From Bacteroidota bacterium (lineage in GTDB: Bacteria; Bacteroidota; Bacteroidia; Bacteroidales; NBLH01), in the NCBI GenBank assembly GCA_025361565.1, contig JANYKN010000089.1:1-64000 (forward strand): a stretch of DNA of 64,000 bases. Reading direction: 5' to 3'. Below the pieces are notes generated by a model. It saw only the letters and a list, made by a program, of their open reading frames with translations. It was not told the DNA's origin and made no database searches. Shown piece by piece: positions 45,198 to 54,224 of the stretch. The translations under genes and the position numbers were made by a program. Within the stretch, counting starts at the first letter, position 1. Each line of letters opens with the position of its first letter.

Positions 45198-45683
45198 TTA
45201 TTTTTTCAAAAAATCCTCTTTAAAACCAATTGGTAATAACACACTGGCGTTTTCAATTACAAAAATATGATCTTCACCATAAAGTATAATTTTTATAGGC
45301 TGATTAAAGCGCGTTTCTGTTTCTAGCATAACTTGTCTGCATGAACCACAAGGAGAAACGGGTAATTTGGTAAATGATCCATTTGTCTGCGCAGCAATTG
45401 CTATAGCATTTACTTTTATTTCGGGAAATTTTGAATTTGCATAGAACAAAGCAACCCGTTCTGCGCAAAGACCGGAGGGATAAGCTGCATTTTCCTGATT
45501 GGATCCGGAAATGATTTCACCATTTTCAAGCATCACTGAGGCTCCCACATGAAACTTTGAGTAGGGAGCATATGAACTTTCTGTGGTGCGCATGGCTTGA
45601 TTAACAAGTTGTCTTTCTAATTCATTTAGTTCGTTAACAGAATTATATTCAAGTAATGTTATTTTGATATCTTTTTTTATCAT
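45198..45683 (-). CDS. Cytidine deaminase
   Basis: The 161-residue enzyme deaminates cytidine and deoxycytidine to uridine. The zinc site is complete: Cys73-Ala-Glu75 (LCAERVA) and Cys112-x2-Cys115 (SPCGSCRQ). The N-terminal ~35 residues are longer than in the Bacillus-type enzyme but common in Bacteroidota. The gene is convergent with the pseudouridine synthase gene; the 94-base gap between them carries ATTAGTCATT repeats. Confidence 0.92.
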   Translation of the reverse strand: MIKKDIKITLLEYNSVNELNELERQLVNQAMRTTESSYAPYSKFHVGASVMLENGEIISGSNQENAAYPSGLCAERVALFYANSKFPEIKVNAIAIAAQTNGSFTKLPVSPCGSCRQVMLETETRFNQPIKIILYGEDHIFVIENASVLLPIGFKEDFLKK

Positions 45684-45744
45684 TTTTTGTTTATTAAAGG
45701 AAATTTTACAATTAAACTATTGAATGAATAGATTTTGTACAAAA

Positions 45745-46713
45745 CTATTTAAGAATTTGATTATCAACTTTAAAACCTCTTAAAAATTCTTCTACATTTA
45801 GCTTTTTTTTGCCCTCAAGTTGTAATACTTTTATGGATATATAACCGTTTTTTACAGCTACATGAATCTTGCTTTTATCTGCCATTAGAGCTCCTATATT
45901 TTCATGAGAAATGCCTTGGATCCATTCGCTTTCAAATACCTTTAAATTGAGTATTTTGCCTGTTTCAGGATAAACTATCGTAGTCCATGCTCCAGGAAAA
46001 GGACTAAGCCCTCTTATAAAATTGTAAATCTTTTCTCCTTCGTTTTCCCAATTGATGCGACAGTCATTTTTAAATATTTTGGGAGCTTGTTTTAATTCAG
46101 TAACAGATTGAATTATAGAATCTTGTGTAATTGGTTGCAAATTTCCACTTGCAATTATTTCAATCGTTTCTTTTACCAATTGAGCCCCAGCAATCATCAT
46201 TCTATCATGTAAATCGCCTGCTGAATCTGTTTTTATGATTTCGATTTTTTTTTTGAGTAAAATTTTACCTGTGTCTATTTCTGCATCTATCAGAAAGGTA
46301 GTTAGCCCTGTTTTTTCTTCTCCATTGATTATGGCCCAGTTAATTGGTGCAGCTCCTCTATATTGTGGTAATAATGAGGCATGGAGGTTGAAAGTACCTA
46401 ATTTTGGCATTCGCCAAACGGGTTCAGGCAGCATTCTAAAAGCAACTACAATCTGTAAATCTGCATTTAGAGATTGCAATTCATTAATAAAATCTTGATT
46501 TTTAAGCTTTTCCGGTTGAAGCACATTTAAGTTTTGTGCTATTGCATATTTCTTTACTTCAGGTTCTTGAAGTTTCTGTCCTCTACCTGACGGTTTGTCA
46601 GGTGCAGTAACTACTCCAACTACTTTATATCCACCTTCAACCAATCCTTTTAAGATTTCGACGGCGAATTCTGGGGTACCCATAAAAACAATTCTTAAAT
46701 TTCTGGCATTCAT
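45745..46713 (-). CDS. Methionyl-tRNA formyltransferase
   Basis: The 322-residue enzyme adds a formyl group to Met-tRNA for translation initiation. Conserved segments are RIVFMGTPEFAVEILKGL at the start, SLLPQYRGAAPINWAI with the catalytic His in NLHAS just before it, DTGKILLKKK, and the C-terminal FIRGLSPFPGAWT of the tRNA-binding domain. It lies 62 bases downstream of cdd's region on the same strand but upstream of it in transcription. def is not in the window. Confidence 0.95.
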   Translation of the reverse strand: MNARNLRIVFMGTPEFAVEILKGLVEGGYKVVGVVTAPDKPSGRGQKLQEPEVKKYAIAQNLNVLQPEKLKNQDFINELQSLNADLQIVVAFRMLPEPVWRMPKLGTFNLHASLLPQYRGAAPINWAIINGEEKTGLTTFLIDAEIDTGKILLKKKIEIIKTDSAGDLHDRMMIAGAQLVKETIEIIASGNLQPITQDSIIQSVTELKQAPKIFKNDCRINWENEGEKIYNFIRGLSPFPGAWTTIVYPETGKILNLKVFESEWIQGISHENIGALMADKSKIHVAVKNGYISIKVLQLEGKKKLNVEEFLRGFKVDNQILK

Positions 46714-47016
46714 GTATTTTCTCTAATTTGATTCAAATTTTCTGAAAGCTATTTTTAATTAGTTGAAATATTTTTAGAAAATAATTGTATGTTATTGATA
46801 TATAGTAAATTGTAGTATCTTTGAATTCTGTTAAAATGCAAATAACAATTTTAGTTCTAACTTACTTCCCAATGATTATTCGTTCAATTATTTTCACATT
46901 CACCTATTTTCAATCCTCTTCAACAAATGTATCAAAAAATATCTGCTCTTTCTAATTTTAAGACAAATGTTCAAAACGGAATGTTTAATTTCGCATCTTC
47001 AATAACTCGATAAGAC
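46714..47016. other. Divergent intergenic region with a candidate promoter
   Basis: The 303-bp region between the fmt start and the Nudix fusion gene holds a good plus-strand promoter match at 46795-46823. A 39-codon frame from ATG 46834 is present but has no protein-like feature beyond hydrophobic residues, so I do not call it. Confidence 0.5.
46795..46823 (+). promoter_or_regulatory. Candidate promoter of the membrane-Nudix fusion gene
   Basis: TTG at 46795-46797, an 18-base spacer and TATCTTTG at 46816-46823 fit the Bacteroidota consensus. The leader would be about 190 bases. Confidence 0.5.
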
Positions 47017-48093
47017 ATGCAAAAGTTTGATATTCTTAAAAAATTATTACCTGGTTTCCTCCCTTTGTTAGTATTTATTATTGTGGATAGTTTTTTAGGA
47101 ACCGAAGCAGGAATTCTATTTGCAATTGGTTTTGGTATCGTTGAATTTATTATTATATACCTGAAAGAGAAGCGAATAGATTTATTCGTGATTGGTGATA
47201 CACTTTTACTGATTTTTCTTGGAATGATTTCAATTTTCTTGGAAAACGATATCTTTTTTATGCTTAAACCTGCTCTTATAGAATTGATATTCTGCCTGTT
47301 AATAGGAATATCAATTTATTCAAAGCAGAATATTATTCTTAACATGAGCCAGCGCTATATGAAAGGAGTTGAGTTGAACGATGCTCTTCGCAATAACTTT
47401 AACAGAAGTTTAAAAGTCTTATTTTGGTTGTTTTTTGTTCACGTAATTCTCATTATTTATTCCGCTTATTTTATGAGCAAAGAAGCCTGGATTTTTATTT
47501 CCGGAGGGCTTTTTTATATTCTTTTCGGAGTATATTTTGTTTTTGAGCTCCTTCGTAACAAGCTAAAAGCCAATAAGTACAAAAATGAGGAATGGTTTCC
47601 ATTGGTTGATTCTGAAGGACATGTCATAGGGAAAGCTCCTCGTTCGGTCTGCCATTCTGGCACAAAACTGCTTCATCCGGTTGTCCATGTGCATGTATTT
47701 AACGAAAAAGGCCAATTATTTTTGCAAAAACGATCTATGAAAAAGGATATTCAGCCTGGAAAATGGGATACAGCAGTTGGAGGCCATATTTCATTTGGTG
47801 AAACTCTTGAAATCGGTTTGGCTAGAGAAGTAGAAGAGGAGATAGGGCTTTTAAATCTTGAATATCAATTTATTACAAAATATATTTGGGAAAGTGAAAT
47901 TGAAAAAGAACTTACCTATGTTTTCATTGCAAAACAAAATGGTGATATAAAAATCAACCCCATTGAAATTGATGAGGGAAGATTTTGGGATTGGAATGAA
48001 ATTAAAAAAAGTATGGGAAAAGATTTTTTCACACCAAATCTTGAAAATGAGTTCACAACATTGAGAAATCTATTCTTGTCAAAAATGAATTAA
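47017..48093 (+). CDS. Fusion of a YciB/IspZ-like membrane domain and a Nudix hydrolase
   Basis: Residues 1-185 have about six hydrophobic segments and resemble YciB (intracellular septation protein A), with LLPGFLPLLVFIIVDSFLG at the start. Residues ~195-358 form an IDI/YfcD-type Nudix domain (WFPLVDSEGHVIGKAPRSVCH), with a complete Nudix box near 255-279 (GGHISFGETLEIGLAREVEEEIG). Nudix enzymes split nucleoside diphosphates linked to other groups; the membrane part suggests a lipid-linked or membrane-bound substrate. Both domain calls are good for the Nudix end and moderate for the YciB end. Confidence 0.82.
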   Translation: MQKFDILKKLLPGFLPLLVFIIVDSFLGTEAGILFAIGFGIVEFIIIYLKEKRIDLFVIGDTLLLIFLGMISIFLENDIFFMLKPALIELIFCLLIGISIYSKQNIILNMSQRYMKGVELNDALRNNFNRSLKVLFWLFFVHVILIIYSAYFMSKEAWIFISGGLFYILFGVYFVFELLRNKLKANKYKNEEWFPLVDSEGHVIGKAPRSVCHSGTKLLHPVVHVHVFNEKGQLFLQKRSMKKDIQPGKWDTAVGGHISFGETLEIGLAREVEEEIGLLNLEYQFITKYIWESEIEKELTYVFIAKQNGDIKINPIEIDEGRFWDWNEIKKSMGKDFFTPNLENEFTTLRNLFLSKMN

Positions 48094-48187
48094 ACGTTAC
48101 ATATTGTTTGGTAATGTGTAATTGTAAAAAAAATAAATTAAAAATTTCTTCTAATTTCTTCAAAACACGACCTGGAGAGCTCAATAT

Positions 48188-48673
48188 TTAGAGTAGTTCC
48201 TTGATAATTGCCCATTCATTTAATTTATCTTCAAAAGTCAGCCTTGCATTAGCTGGACTTGTTGATGGCAGGCAATAGTAGTCTATTTTATCAATTCGCA
48301 TGTGAAATTTATCATAAAATTTTTCAGCCGTTTTTCCATTAAAAATGATATTTTTTATCTGTGAGTTTTGCTTCAGTAGTTCATTAATATTATTTGGTTG
48401 AGCATTTTTAATATCGGAATCCAGGCTTCCTTCGCGATAGCAAAATTGGAGTGTGTCCCATAAAGCCAATTGATTTTTGAATAATAATTCCACCCGGATA
48501 TCATAATTTACCGTAAACGGACTATTAAAAAGTTTAAACAAAATTATCCAAAATGCATTCCGGATATGAGCATAGTATTGTTGCTCTTGTAAAGATCTGA
48601 CTCCAGGCATCGTGCCTAAAATTAATATTTTACTATCATCCGAAATTAAAGGACTAAATGAAAAAGAATTCAT
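48188..48673 (-). CDS. DNA-deoxyinosine glycosylase (UDG superfamily, family 6)
   Basis: I start it at ATG 48673 (MNSFSFSPL), giving 161 residues; the longer frame adds 14 residues that are not conserved. The motifs are LILGTMPGVRSLQEQQYYAHIRN near the start and LPSTSPANARL near the end, both typical of the hypoxanthine-DNA glycosylase family within the UDG superfamily. It removes deaminated adenine from DNA in base-excision repair. It is a single gene convergent with the Nudix fusion. Confidence 0.9.
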   Translation of the reverse strand: MNSFSFSPLISDDSKILILGTMPGVRSLQEQQYYAHIRNAFWIILFKLFNSPFTVNYDIRVELLFKNQLALWDTLQFCYREGSLDSDIKNAQPNNINELLKQNSQIKNIIFNGKTAEKFYDKFHMRIDKIDYYCLPSTSPANARLTFEDKLNEWAIIKELL

Positions 48674-48987
48674 TTTACGAATTAATAAATTGATTATTGA
48701 TAGATAAGATGACAAACAAAATATTTAAAATAGGTCTAAATTAATCTTATATTTATAGAAAAGTTAGTGTTATTGAATTTTTGAAATATCATTTTTAAGC
48801 CTTAAAATTAGAAAAAAGAACACTAAAAATATTAGTTTAAGTGTTTTTAACTTGTATTGGAAGAATTATTTAACCAATTTGGTTTATTTTTGTATAATAA
48901 GCATCGTATTTTTTCGATAAATAAAAGTATGGTTCAAGGTTGGTAGCTATTTTGAACCTTTAATTTCAAATTGATAAATTAAAAAAA
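48674..48987. other. Intergenic region before prc
   Basis: The 314-bp divergent region shows a -7 match TATTTTTG at 48885-48892 without a well-spaced -33. No gene or marked repeat is seen. Confidence 0.45.
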
Positions 48988-51084
48988 ATGAAAAGGAAAA
49001 TTATAGTGTATGTTTTGCCTGTTCTGGTTTTGGGGATTTTTGCATTTACTTTATTGAGTAGTGGCAAAAAGGAAAAAATTTTATTGGAAGTTGTTTCAAA
49101 GAGTTTAGAAAGTGGTCATTTCGAAGCATATAATGTGGATCGGAATATGTCGGATCGAATTTATAAATTATATTTGGAAAGTCTCGACTATAGCAAAAGA
49201 TACTTGCTAAAGGAAGATGTTGATAATCTTGAGAAATATCGATTTAAACTTGATGAAGAGATTAAAGGAGCTAAATTTGATTTTTTTGATTTAAGTGTAA
49301 AAATAATCAATCAGAGACTTAAGGAAACGGAATCAATTTACAAAGAAATTTTAGATAAACCTTTCGATTTTGAGAAGAACGAAATGTTTGAAACTGATCC
49401 TAAAAAGATGGATTTTCCGAAAAATGATAAGGAAAGAACTGAGCGTTGGAGGCAATTATTAAAATATCAAACCATGGTGAAGCTTAGTGATTTACTTACC
49501 ATTCAGGAAAATGCTATAAAAGATAAAGATACTACTTATAAAGTATTGGATTTCAAAGAATTGGAAAGTAAAGCAAGAGAAGCTCTTAAAACAGACTACA
49601 GTGAGTTATATCGTAGATTGTATCAGGTGGATGAAAAAGATCGATTAGACGCTTACCTCAATTCTTATATCGGAAGCTATGATCCGCACTCGGAATATAT
49701 GCAACCAAAGGAAAAAGAAACTTTCGATATCAATTTTTCAGGTCAACTCGAAGGAATTGGTGCTCAATTACAAGAGCAAAATGGATATATTAAAGTTGCA
49801 AGCATTGTTCCTGGTAGTCCTTCTTGGAAGCAAGGTGACTTAAAGGCTGGAGATATTATTCTAAAAGTGGCCCAGGGAAATGCTGAACCTTTGAGTTTAG
49901 TAGACATGCGAATTGATGATGCGGTTCAATACATAAGGGGGAAGAAGGGAACCGAAGTGCGCCTAACTGTTAAGAAGCCAGATGCTTCTATTTCTGTCAT
50001 TTCTATTATTCGCGATATTGTGGTTCTTGAAGAAACATACGCCAAATCAGCGATAGTCAAAGTTAATGGTTCTTCAAAAAGATATGGATATATTTACCTG
50101 CCTACATTCTATGCTGATTTTAATGACAGGAATGGAAGACGTTGCGCAACAGATGTAGCCTTTGAAGTAGAAAAATTAAAAAAAGAAGATATCGATGGTA
50201 TTATACTCGATTTAAGAAATAATGGAGGAGGTTCATTGTCGGATGTAGTTGAAATGGCTGGATTGTTTATCAAAGACGGCCCAATTGTTCAGGTAAAATC
50301 ACGCGGCGGTGCTCCTTATATTTGGAAAGACACAGATACCAGGATTCAATACGATGGAGATCTGGTGTTAATGGTAAATACGCTAAGTGCTTCAGCTTCA
50401 GAAATTTTAGCTGCAGCTATGCAAGATTATAGTCGCGCCGTGGTTGTAGGAGCACCAACAACTTTTGGTAAAGGAACTGTTCAAAGAATTATCGATTTGG
50501 ATGATTTTGTAGGCGATTCTTATTCAGATGTAAAGCCATTAGGGGCTCTTAGGCTTACCACACAAAAATTCTATAGGATTAATGGTGGCGCTACCCAACT
50601 TAAGGGTGTTGTTCCAGATATTATATTGCCAGATGTGTATGGAGCTATTGATATTGGTGAGAAAGAATTAGATAATGTTATTCCCTGGGATGAGATTTCA
50701 TCAGTTGCATATAAAAAATGGTCTTTACCTGCTACCAATATGCTTGAACTTAAAGGAAATAGCGAAGCAAGGATTGCTAAAAGCAGTACTTTTCAAATGG
50801 TGAAAGAGAATTCGGAAAGATTGATGAAACAAAAAGGGTTAACTAAATATAGTTTAAACTTAAAAGTTTATAGACAAGAACAGGCCAAATTGAAAGATGA
50901 AGGAAAAAAATACGAGAAGATGTTGGAAGCTCAAACAAAGCTTGAAACTTTTTCACTCACAGATGATTTGAAAAAAATGGAAAGTGATAGCATTAAATTG
51001 GCTTCAGCAAAAGTATGGCAATCGGATTTAAAGAAAGATGCTTATCTCGAAGAAGCTGTGTTTATTATGCAGGAAATCAAATAG
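48988..51084 (+). CDS. Carboxy-terminal processing (tail-specific) protease, S41A
   Basis: The 698-residue protease has an N-terminal signal/anchor (~5-25), a long helical region with SLDYSKRYLL, a PDZ domain near ~235-330 (GAQLQEQNGYIKVASIVPGSPSWK) and the S41 catalytic domain with Ser469 (LSASASEI) and Lys495 (TFGKGTVQ). The C-terminal ~110 residues are the DUF3340-type tail of Prc/Tsp. It degrades or trims periplasmic proteins by their C-termini. It is a single gene. Confidence 0.93.
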   Translation: MKRKIIVYVLPVLVLGIFAFTLLSSGKKEKILLEVVSKSLESGHFEAYNVDRNMSDRIYKLYLESLDYSKRYLLKEDVDNLEKYRFKLDEEIKGAKFDFFDLSVKIINQRLKETESIYKEILDKPFDFEKNEMFETDPKKMDFPKNDKERTERWRQLLKYQTMVKLSDLLTIQENAIKDKDTTYKVLDFKELESKAREALKTDYSELYRRLYQVDEKDRLDAYLNSYIGSYDPHSEYMQPKEKETFDINFSGQLEGIGAQLQEQNGYIKVASIVPGSPSWKQGDLKAGDIILKVAQGNAEPLSLVDMRIDDAVQYIRGKKGTEVRLTVKKPDASISVISIIRDIVVLEETYAKSAIVKVNGSSKRYGYIYLPTFYADFNDRNGRRCATDVAFEVEKLKKEDIDGIILDLRNNGGGSLSDVVEMAGLFIKDGPIVQVKSRGGAPYIWKDTDTRIQYDGDLVLMVNTLSASASEILAAAMQDYSRAVVVGAPTTFGKGTVQRIIDLDDFVGDSYSDVKPLGALRLTTQKFYRINGGATQLKGVVPDIILPDVYGAIDIGEKELDNVIPWDEISSVAYKKWSLPATNMLELKGNSEARIAKSSTFQMVKENSERLMKQKGLTKYSLNLKVYRQEQAKLKDEGKKYEKMLEAQTKLETFSLTDDLKKMESDSIKLASAKVWQSDLKKDAYLEEAVFIMQEIK

Positions 51085-51146
51085 TGTTTTTAATTACCTG
51101 ATTATAAGCATATTAGTATTTTTTAAAGAAATATACAATTAAAAGG

Positions 51147-52184
51147 TCAATTAGCTGCTTCAATAATTTTCATTTTGATATTTTTAATAAGCGATGGGCC
51201 TTCGTAAATAAAGCCGGTGTAGAGTTGAACCAGACTTGCACCGGCTTCTATTTTTTCAATTGCATCTTCGGGACACATAATTCCACCAACTCCAATCACA
51301 GGAACCACCGAATTGGTTTTTTTAACAATATACTTTATAATTTCAGTTGACCTTTTGGTTAATGGTTTTCCACTTAAACCTCCGGCACCGATCTTTTCAA
51401 TTTCATTTGCTGTGTATGATAAATTATCTCTTTTTATAGTCGTATTGCTTGCAATTATTCCACTTGTTCCTGTTTCCAATACAATTTCAATAATGTCATC
51501 GAGTTGTTCATTGCTCAAATCCGGTGCAATTTTTAATAAAATTGGTTTTGGTTTTGGCATTTCCAAATTAATTGATTTTAGCGTATTTAATAGTTTTTTC
51601 AGAGGTTCTTTTTCTTGCAACTCCCTTAGATTAGGAGTATTTGGAGAACTAATGTTGATTGCAAAATAATCGACATATGGATAAAGTGATCTGAACCCAA
51701 TACTATAATCCTCAATTGCGTTTTCATTTGGGGTCAATTTATTTTTGCCTATATTCCCGCCAATAATTATTTTCGATTTTTTCTTTCTTAATTTCTTAAC
51801 AGCTTGTTCAACTCCTTTGTTATTAAATCCCATACGGTTGATAAGTGCTTGATCTTTCTTTAAGCGAAATGCTCTGGGTTTGGGATTACCTGGCTGACCA
51901 ATAGGTGTCAATGTTCCAATTTCTATAAATCCAAATCCAAGATAGCCTAGCATATCAAAGGCAACTGCATCTTTATCAAGTCCGGCAGCAAGACCAATTG
52001 GATTGGGAAATTTTATACCAAAAAGTTCCCGTTCAAGAGCTGGGTGCTTGAGTTCGAATATTTTTCTGGTAATCAAACCGATTCCAGGAATTGCAATTGC
52101 TAACTTGAAACATAAAAAAGTAAAGTTGTGAATTTTTTCAGGATCAAATTGAAAAAGAATAGGACGGATAATTGTTTTGTACAT
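51147..52184 (-). CDS. Dihydroorotate dehydrogenase (quinone)
   Basis: The start is ATG 52184 ([21 protein letters not shown]), giving 345 residues; a longer frame adds an unconserved stretch. Class 2 features are clear: the N-terminal membrane-contact helices, [43 protein letters not shown], and [20 protein letters not shown] with the FMN phosphate site. It oxidises dihydroorotate to orotate in pyrimidine synthesis and passes electrons to quinone at the membrane. Confidence 0.95.
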   Translation of the reverse strand: MYKTIIRPILFQFDPEKIHNFTFLCFKLAIAIPGIGLITRKIFELKHPALERELFGIKFPNPIGLAAGLDKDAVAFDMLGYLGFGFIEIGTLTPIGQPGNPKPRAFRLKKDQALINRMGFNNKGVEQAVKKLRKKKSKIIIGGNIGKNKLTPNENAIEDYSIGFRSLYPYVDYFAINISSPNTPNLRELQEKEPLKKLLNTLKSINLEMPKPKPILLKIAPDLSNEQLDDIIEIVLETGTSGIIASNTTIKRDNLSYTANEIEKIGAGGLSGKPLTKRSTEIIKYIVKKTNSVVPVIGVGGIMCPEDAIEKIEAGASLVQLYTGFIYEGPSLIKNIKMKIIEAAN

Positions 52185-52782
52185 AATTTTTTTTTCGGTT
52201 GCAAATATAAATAACAAATCAGTTTGAAAAAATCAGTTTGTAAATTTTGTAATATGTACCTAAGAAAAATCTAAATCTTTGAAAAAGTTCAAAATCAAGT
52301 AATATTTGCCAAAATGCAATTCTTTTGATCTAACTTAATATGTATAGTATTGTATATCTGCATATTAATTTAAAATTATTGTTGATTGATATTTGACTTT
52401 TGTAAACAAGACTTAACTCAATGAGAATTGGATATTCTAGCCTTTGGTACATAATGTAAAAAAATATAGAAATCTCAGTGAGTTAAGTTTTCAATATTTT
52501 CTTTAAGGATCATCTCATTTCTATCACATCAGGCAATTTTAAATCGACATAAAAAGTTGAATATTTGAAAATTCTAATCTTTTTAGGAAAGTACGAAATT
52601 TTAAACTATTTCACAGAAATGTACTTCATCACAAATGTTAAATATAATAAAAATGATTGTTTACATATGAAACCGAAATTTTGGTTTTATGAAATTTAGT
52701 AATAAGTGTAAACTTTAAATATTATAAACTAGAACTTATTTTCGCTCTTACTTTGTATAGGATTCTTAATTCTGCAATTTGT
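52185..52782. other. Gene-free region with a long inverted repeat
   Basis: The 598-bp stretch between pyrD and the XRE gene holds no plausible gene. It contains a 21-base imperfect inverted repeat (52409-52429 and 52470-52490), a short palindrome AAACC...GGTTT at 52670-52688 and one degenerate copy of the XRE-region motif at 52630-52641. Confidence 0.6.
52409..52490. repeat. 21-base inverted repeat with 40-base loop
   Basis: Arms at 52409-52429 and 52470-52490 match at 18 of 21 positions (core ACTTAACTCA-N-TGAGA). Each arm also carries its own CTCA-N-TGAG palindrome. It looks like a small structured RNA or a miniature mobile repeat; I see no flanking target duplication. Confidence 0.6.
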
Positions 52783-53217
52783 TTAATCCTTTGATTCTTT
52801 TTCCGGTTTCATTTCTTCAAAAGTATTGTCATCATAAAAGACCACAATCTTTTTAATTGAACGTCTTTTTAGTTCTTTAGTATTCGTTTCCTGAGCAACC
52901 GGAACTTGTGTTTTAGGTTCAAATAATGGTGGTGAAATTGTAATAGGAGCATTTTCTTTTTTAATATCGAAACTTATTTGCGTTTGGTTAGATTGGATAA
53001 ACATTTCACCTTTTCCCAAAATTAGCCAGTCAGAATTTAATGTAGGAAAATTTGATAAAATTTTTTGCAGAAAATCAAGGCTCGGTTTGTTACGTCCGGA
53101 TAGAATATGTGAAATGCTCGACCGTTGCACTCCAACCAAATCAGCAAACTTCGAAGACGAAAGGTTTTGTCTGGTTAGCAACTTTAAAATTCGATCTTTT
53201 ATTTCAATTTCACTCAT
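52783..53217 (-). CDS. XRE-family helix-turn-helix transcriptional regulator
   Basis: The start is ATG 53217 (MSEIEIKDRILKLL), giving 144 residues. A Cro/C1-type helix-turn-helix fills ~residues 5-65 (LSSSKFADLVGVQRSSISHILSGRNKPSLDFL), followed by LNSDWLILGKGEMF, typical of a Bacteroidota XRE group. The C-terminal half is a low-complexity linker with a Lys/Arg-rich, then acidic end. It has no LexA-like peptidase. Several TTACA-N2-TGTAA sites lie on its promoter side, one next to the start codon, so it probably controls its own expression. Confidence 0.88.
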   Translation of the reverse strand: MSEIEIKDRILKLLTRQNLSSSKFADLVGVQRSSISHILSGRNKPSLDFLQKILSNFPTLNSDWLILGKGEMFIQSNQTQISFDIKKENAPITISPPLFEPKTQVPVAQETNTKELKRRSIKKIVVFYDDNTFEEMKPEKESKD

Positions 53218-53218
53218 G

Positions 53219-53286
53219 TTACAAATGTAATAATTATAATGTTTACATAAGTAACTTTTGTAAACAATCATTATTCACAAATGTAA
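53219..53286. promoter_or_regulatory. Operator-like motif cluster at the XRE promoter
   Basis: Three sites: TTACAAATGTAA at 53219-53230 (perfect), TTACATAAGTAA at 53243-53254 and TCACAAATGTAA at 53275-53286. The first lies beside the XRE start codon. The third contains a minus-strand -7 element (TACATTTG) with TTG 22 bases upstream, so a protein bound there would cover the promoter. Confidence 0.6.
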
Positions 53287-53666
53287 TTTAAATCAATAAA
53301 AAAATATCAAGAATATAGCTATTTGAAATTGCTTTATTATCCTAATATTCATATTTCGTTGCTAATTTTTGAATTTAATTACAATTACTGCTAAAATATT
53401 GAAATTTAATCATCTAAAAATAATATTAAAGATTTTTATCCATATAAAAATATTTAAAACTTGAATAAAAGAGCCTCTAATAACCATTTTAAAGGTTAAA
53501 TCACCTATTTAATTCATTATTCCAATTAAAAATATCAAAACACTATGTTTTAACGTATTAAAATCATTTGATGAATCAAAAAATCAATAAAAATTTAAAA
53601 ATTCAAGAACAACTTTATCAAAATGCAACTTAATTATTGGATATCAGACAATTAACTCATAATAAA

Positions 53667-53906
53667 TTACATATGTATACATTCATTTGAATATAGCACT
53701 ATATTTATAATAATTACTTCAAGTATTACTTGTTTTTTTGATTGCAAAATACTGATATATTGATCATAACATCAATAAAAATATCTATATATAACGACAT
53801 TTAGAATTAATTACAAATGTTATCGATGTTTTGTTTGAATTGTAAGAATTTTTATGATTACAAATGTAAAAAAACATGACAATTCGACAAAAGTTTACAA
53901 ATGTAT
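53667..53906. promoter_or_regulatory. Second cluster of the TTACA-N2-TGTAA motif
   Basis: TTACATATGTAT at 53667-53678, TTACAAATGTTA at 53811-53822, TTACAAATGTAA at 53858-53869 (perfect) and TTACAAATGTAT at 53895-53906. All are 11/12 or 12/12 matches. They lie between the XRE gene and the fabG promoter. Confidence 0.55.
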
Positions 53907-53999
53907 ATTTATGTACGTTTTCTGAAATTGTAATTTTATTCATTCTCAAATTTGAATTTCCTGCTCCTTTTATATTTTTTTACTTTCTTTCATTTCGAA

Positions 54000-54030
54000 T
54001 TTGTATTTCAATTCTATCGGATTATTTTTG
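54000..54030 (+). promoter_or_regulatory. Consensus promoter for fabG
   Basis: TTTG at 54000-54003, a 19-base spacer and TATTTTTG at 54023-54030 match the Bacteroidota consensus exactly. The leader to fabG would be about 190 bases. Confidence 0.55.
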
Positions 54031-54224
54031 TACAATCATTCTTTTGATATTTTAAAATTTTTTAATCATTTATGTATTTTTCCATTTCATGAGAAATTGG
54101 ATTTATTAACAATGCTTATTATTTATTTAAACAATAATTAATCATAACATCTATTTACAGATTCGGATTAACTGATTTTGAGATGTTGGAATAGTTATAT
54201 TATAAACAATTAAAAATTAGAAAT

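Larger units (their letters stand above)
53218..54224. other. 1-kb gene desert upstream of the XRE and fabG genes
   Basis: No frame has protein character, and the base composition is extremely AT-rich. It holds seven of the eight TTACA-N2-TGTAA-like motifs, three copies of ATCAATAAAAA (near 53291, 53583 and 53770) and a consensus promoter for fabG at 54000-54030. No replication-origin DnaA box cluster is seen (one TTATCCATA only). Confidence 0.6.

Noticed and set aside
46834-46953. 39-codon frame starting ATG after the Nudix-gene promoter
   Set aside because: It has only a hydrophobic run, no lipobox and no conserved look. Length and composition are within chance.
53218-54224. Replication origin in the AT-rich gene desert
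   Set aside because: Only one DnaA-like TTATCCATA is present, with no dnaA, dnaN or gidA gene next to it.
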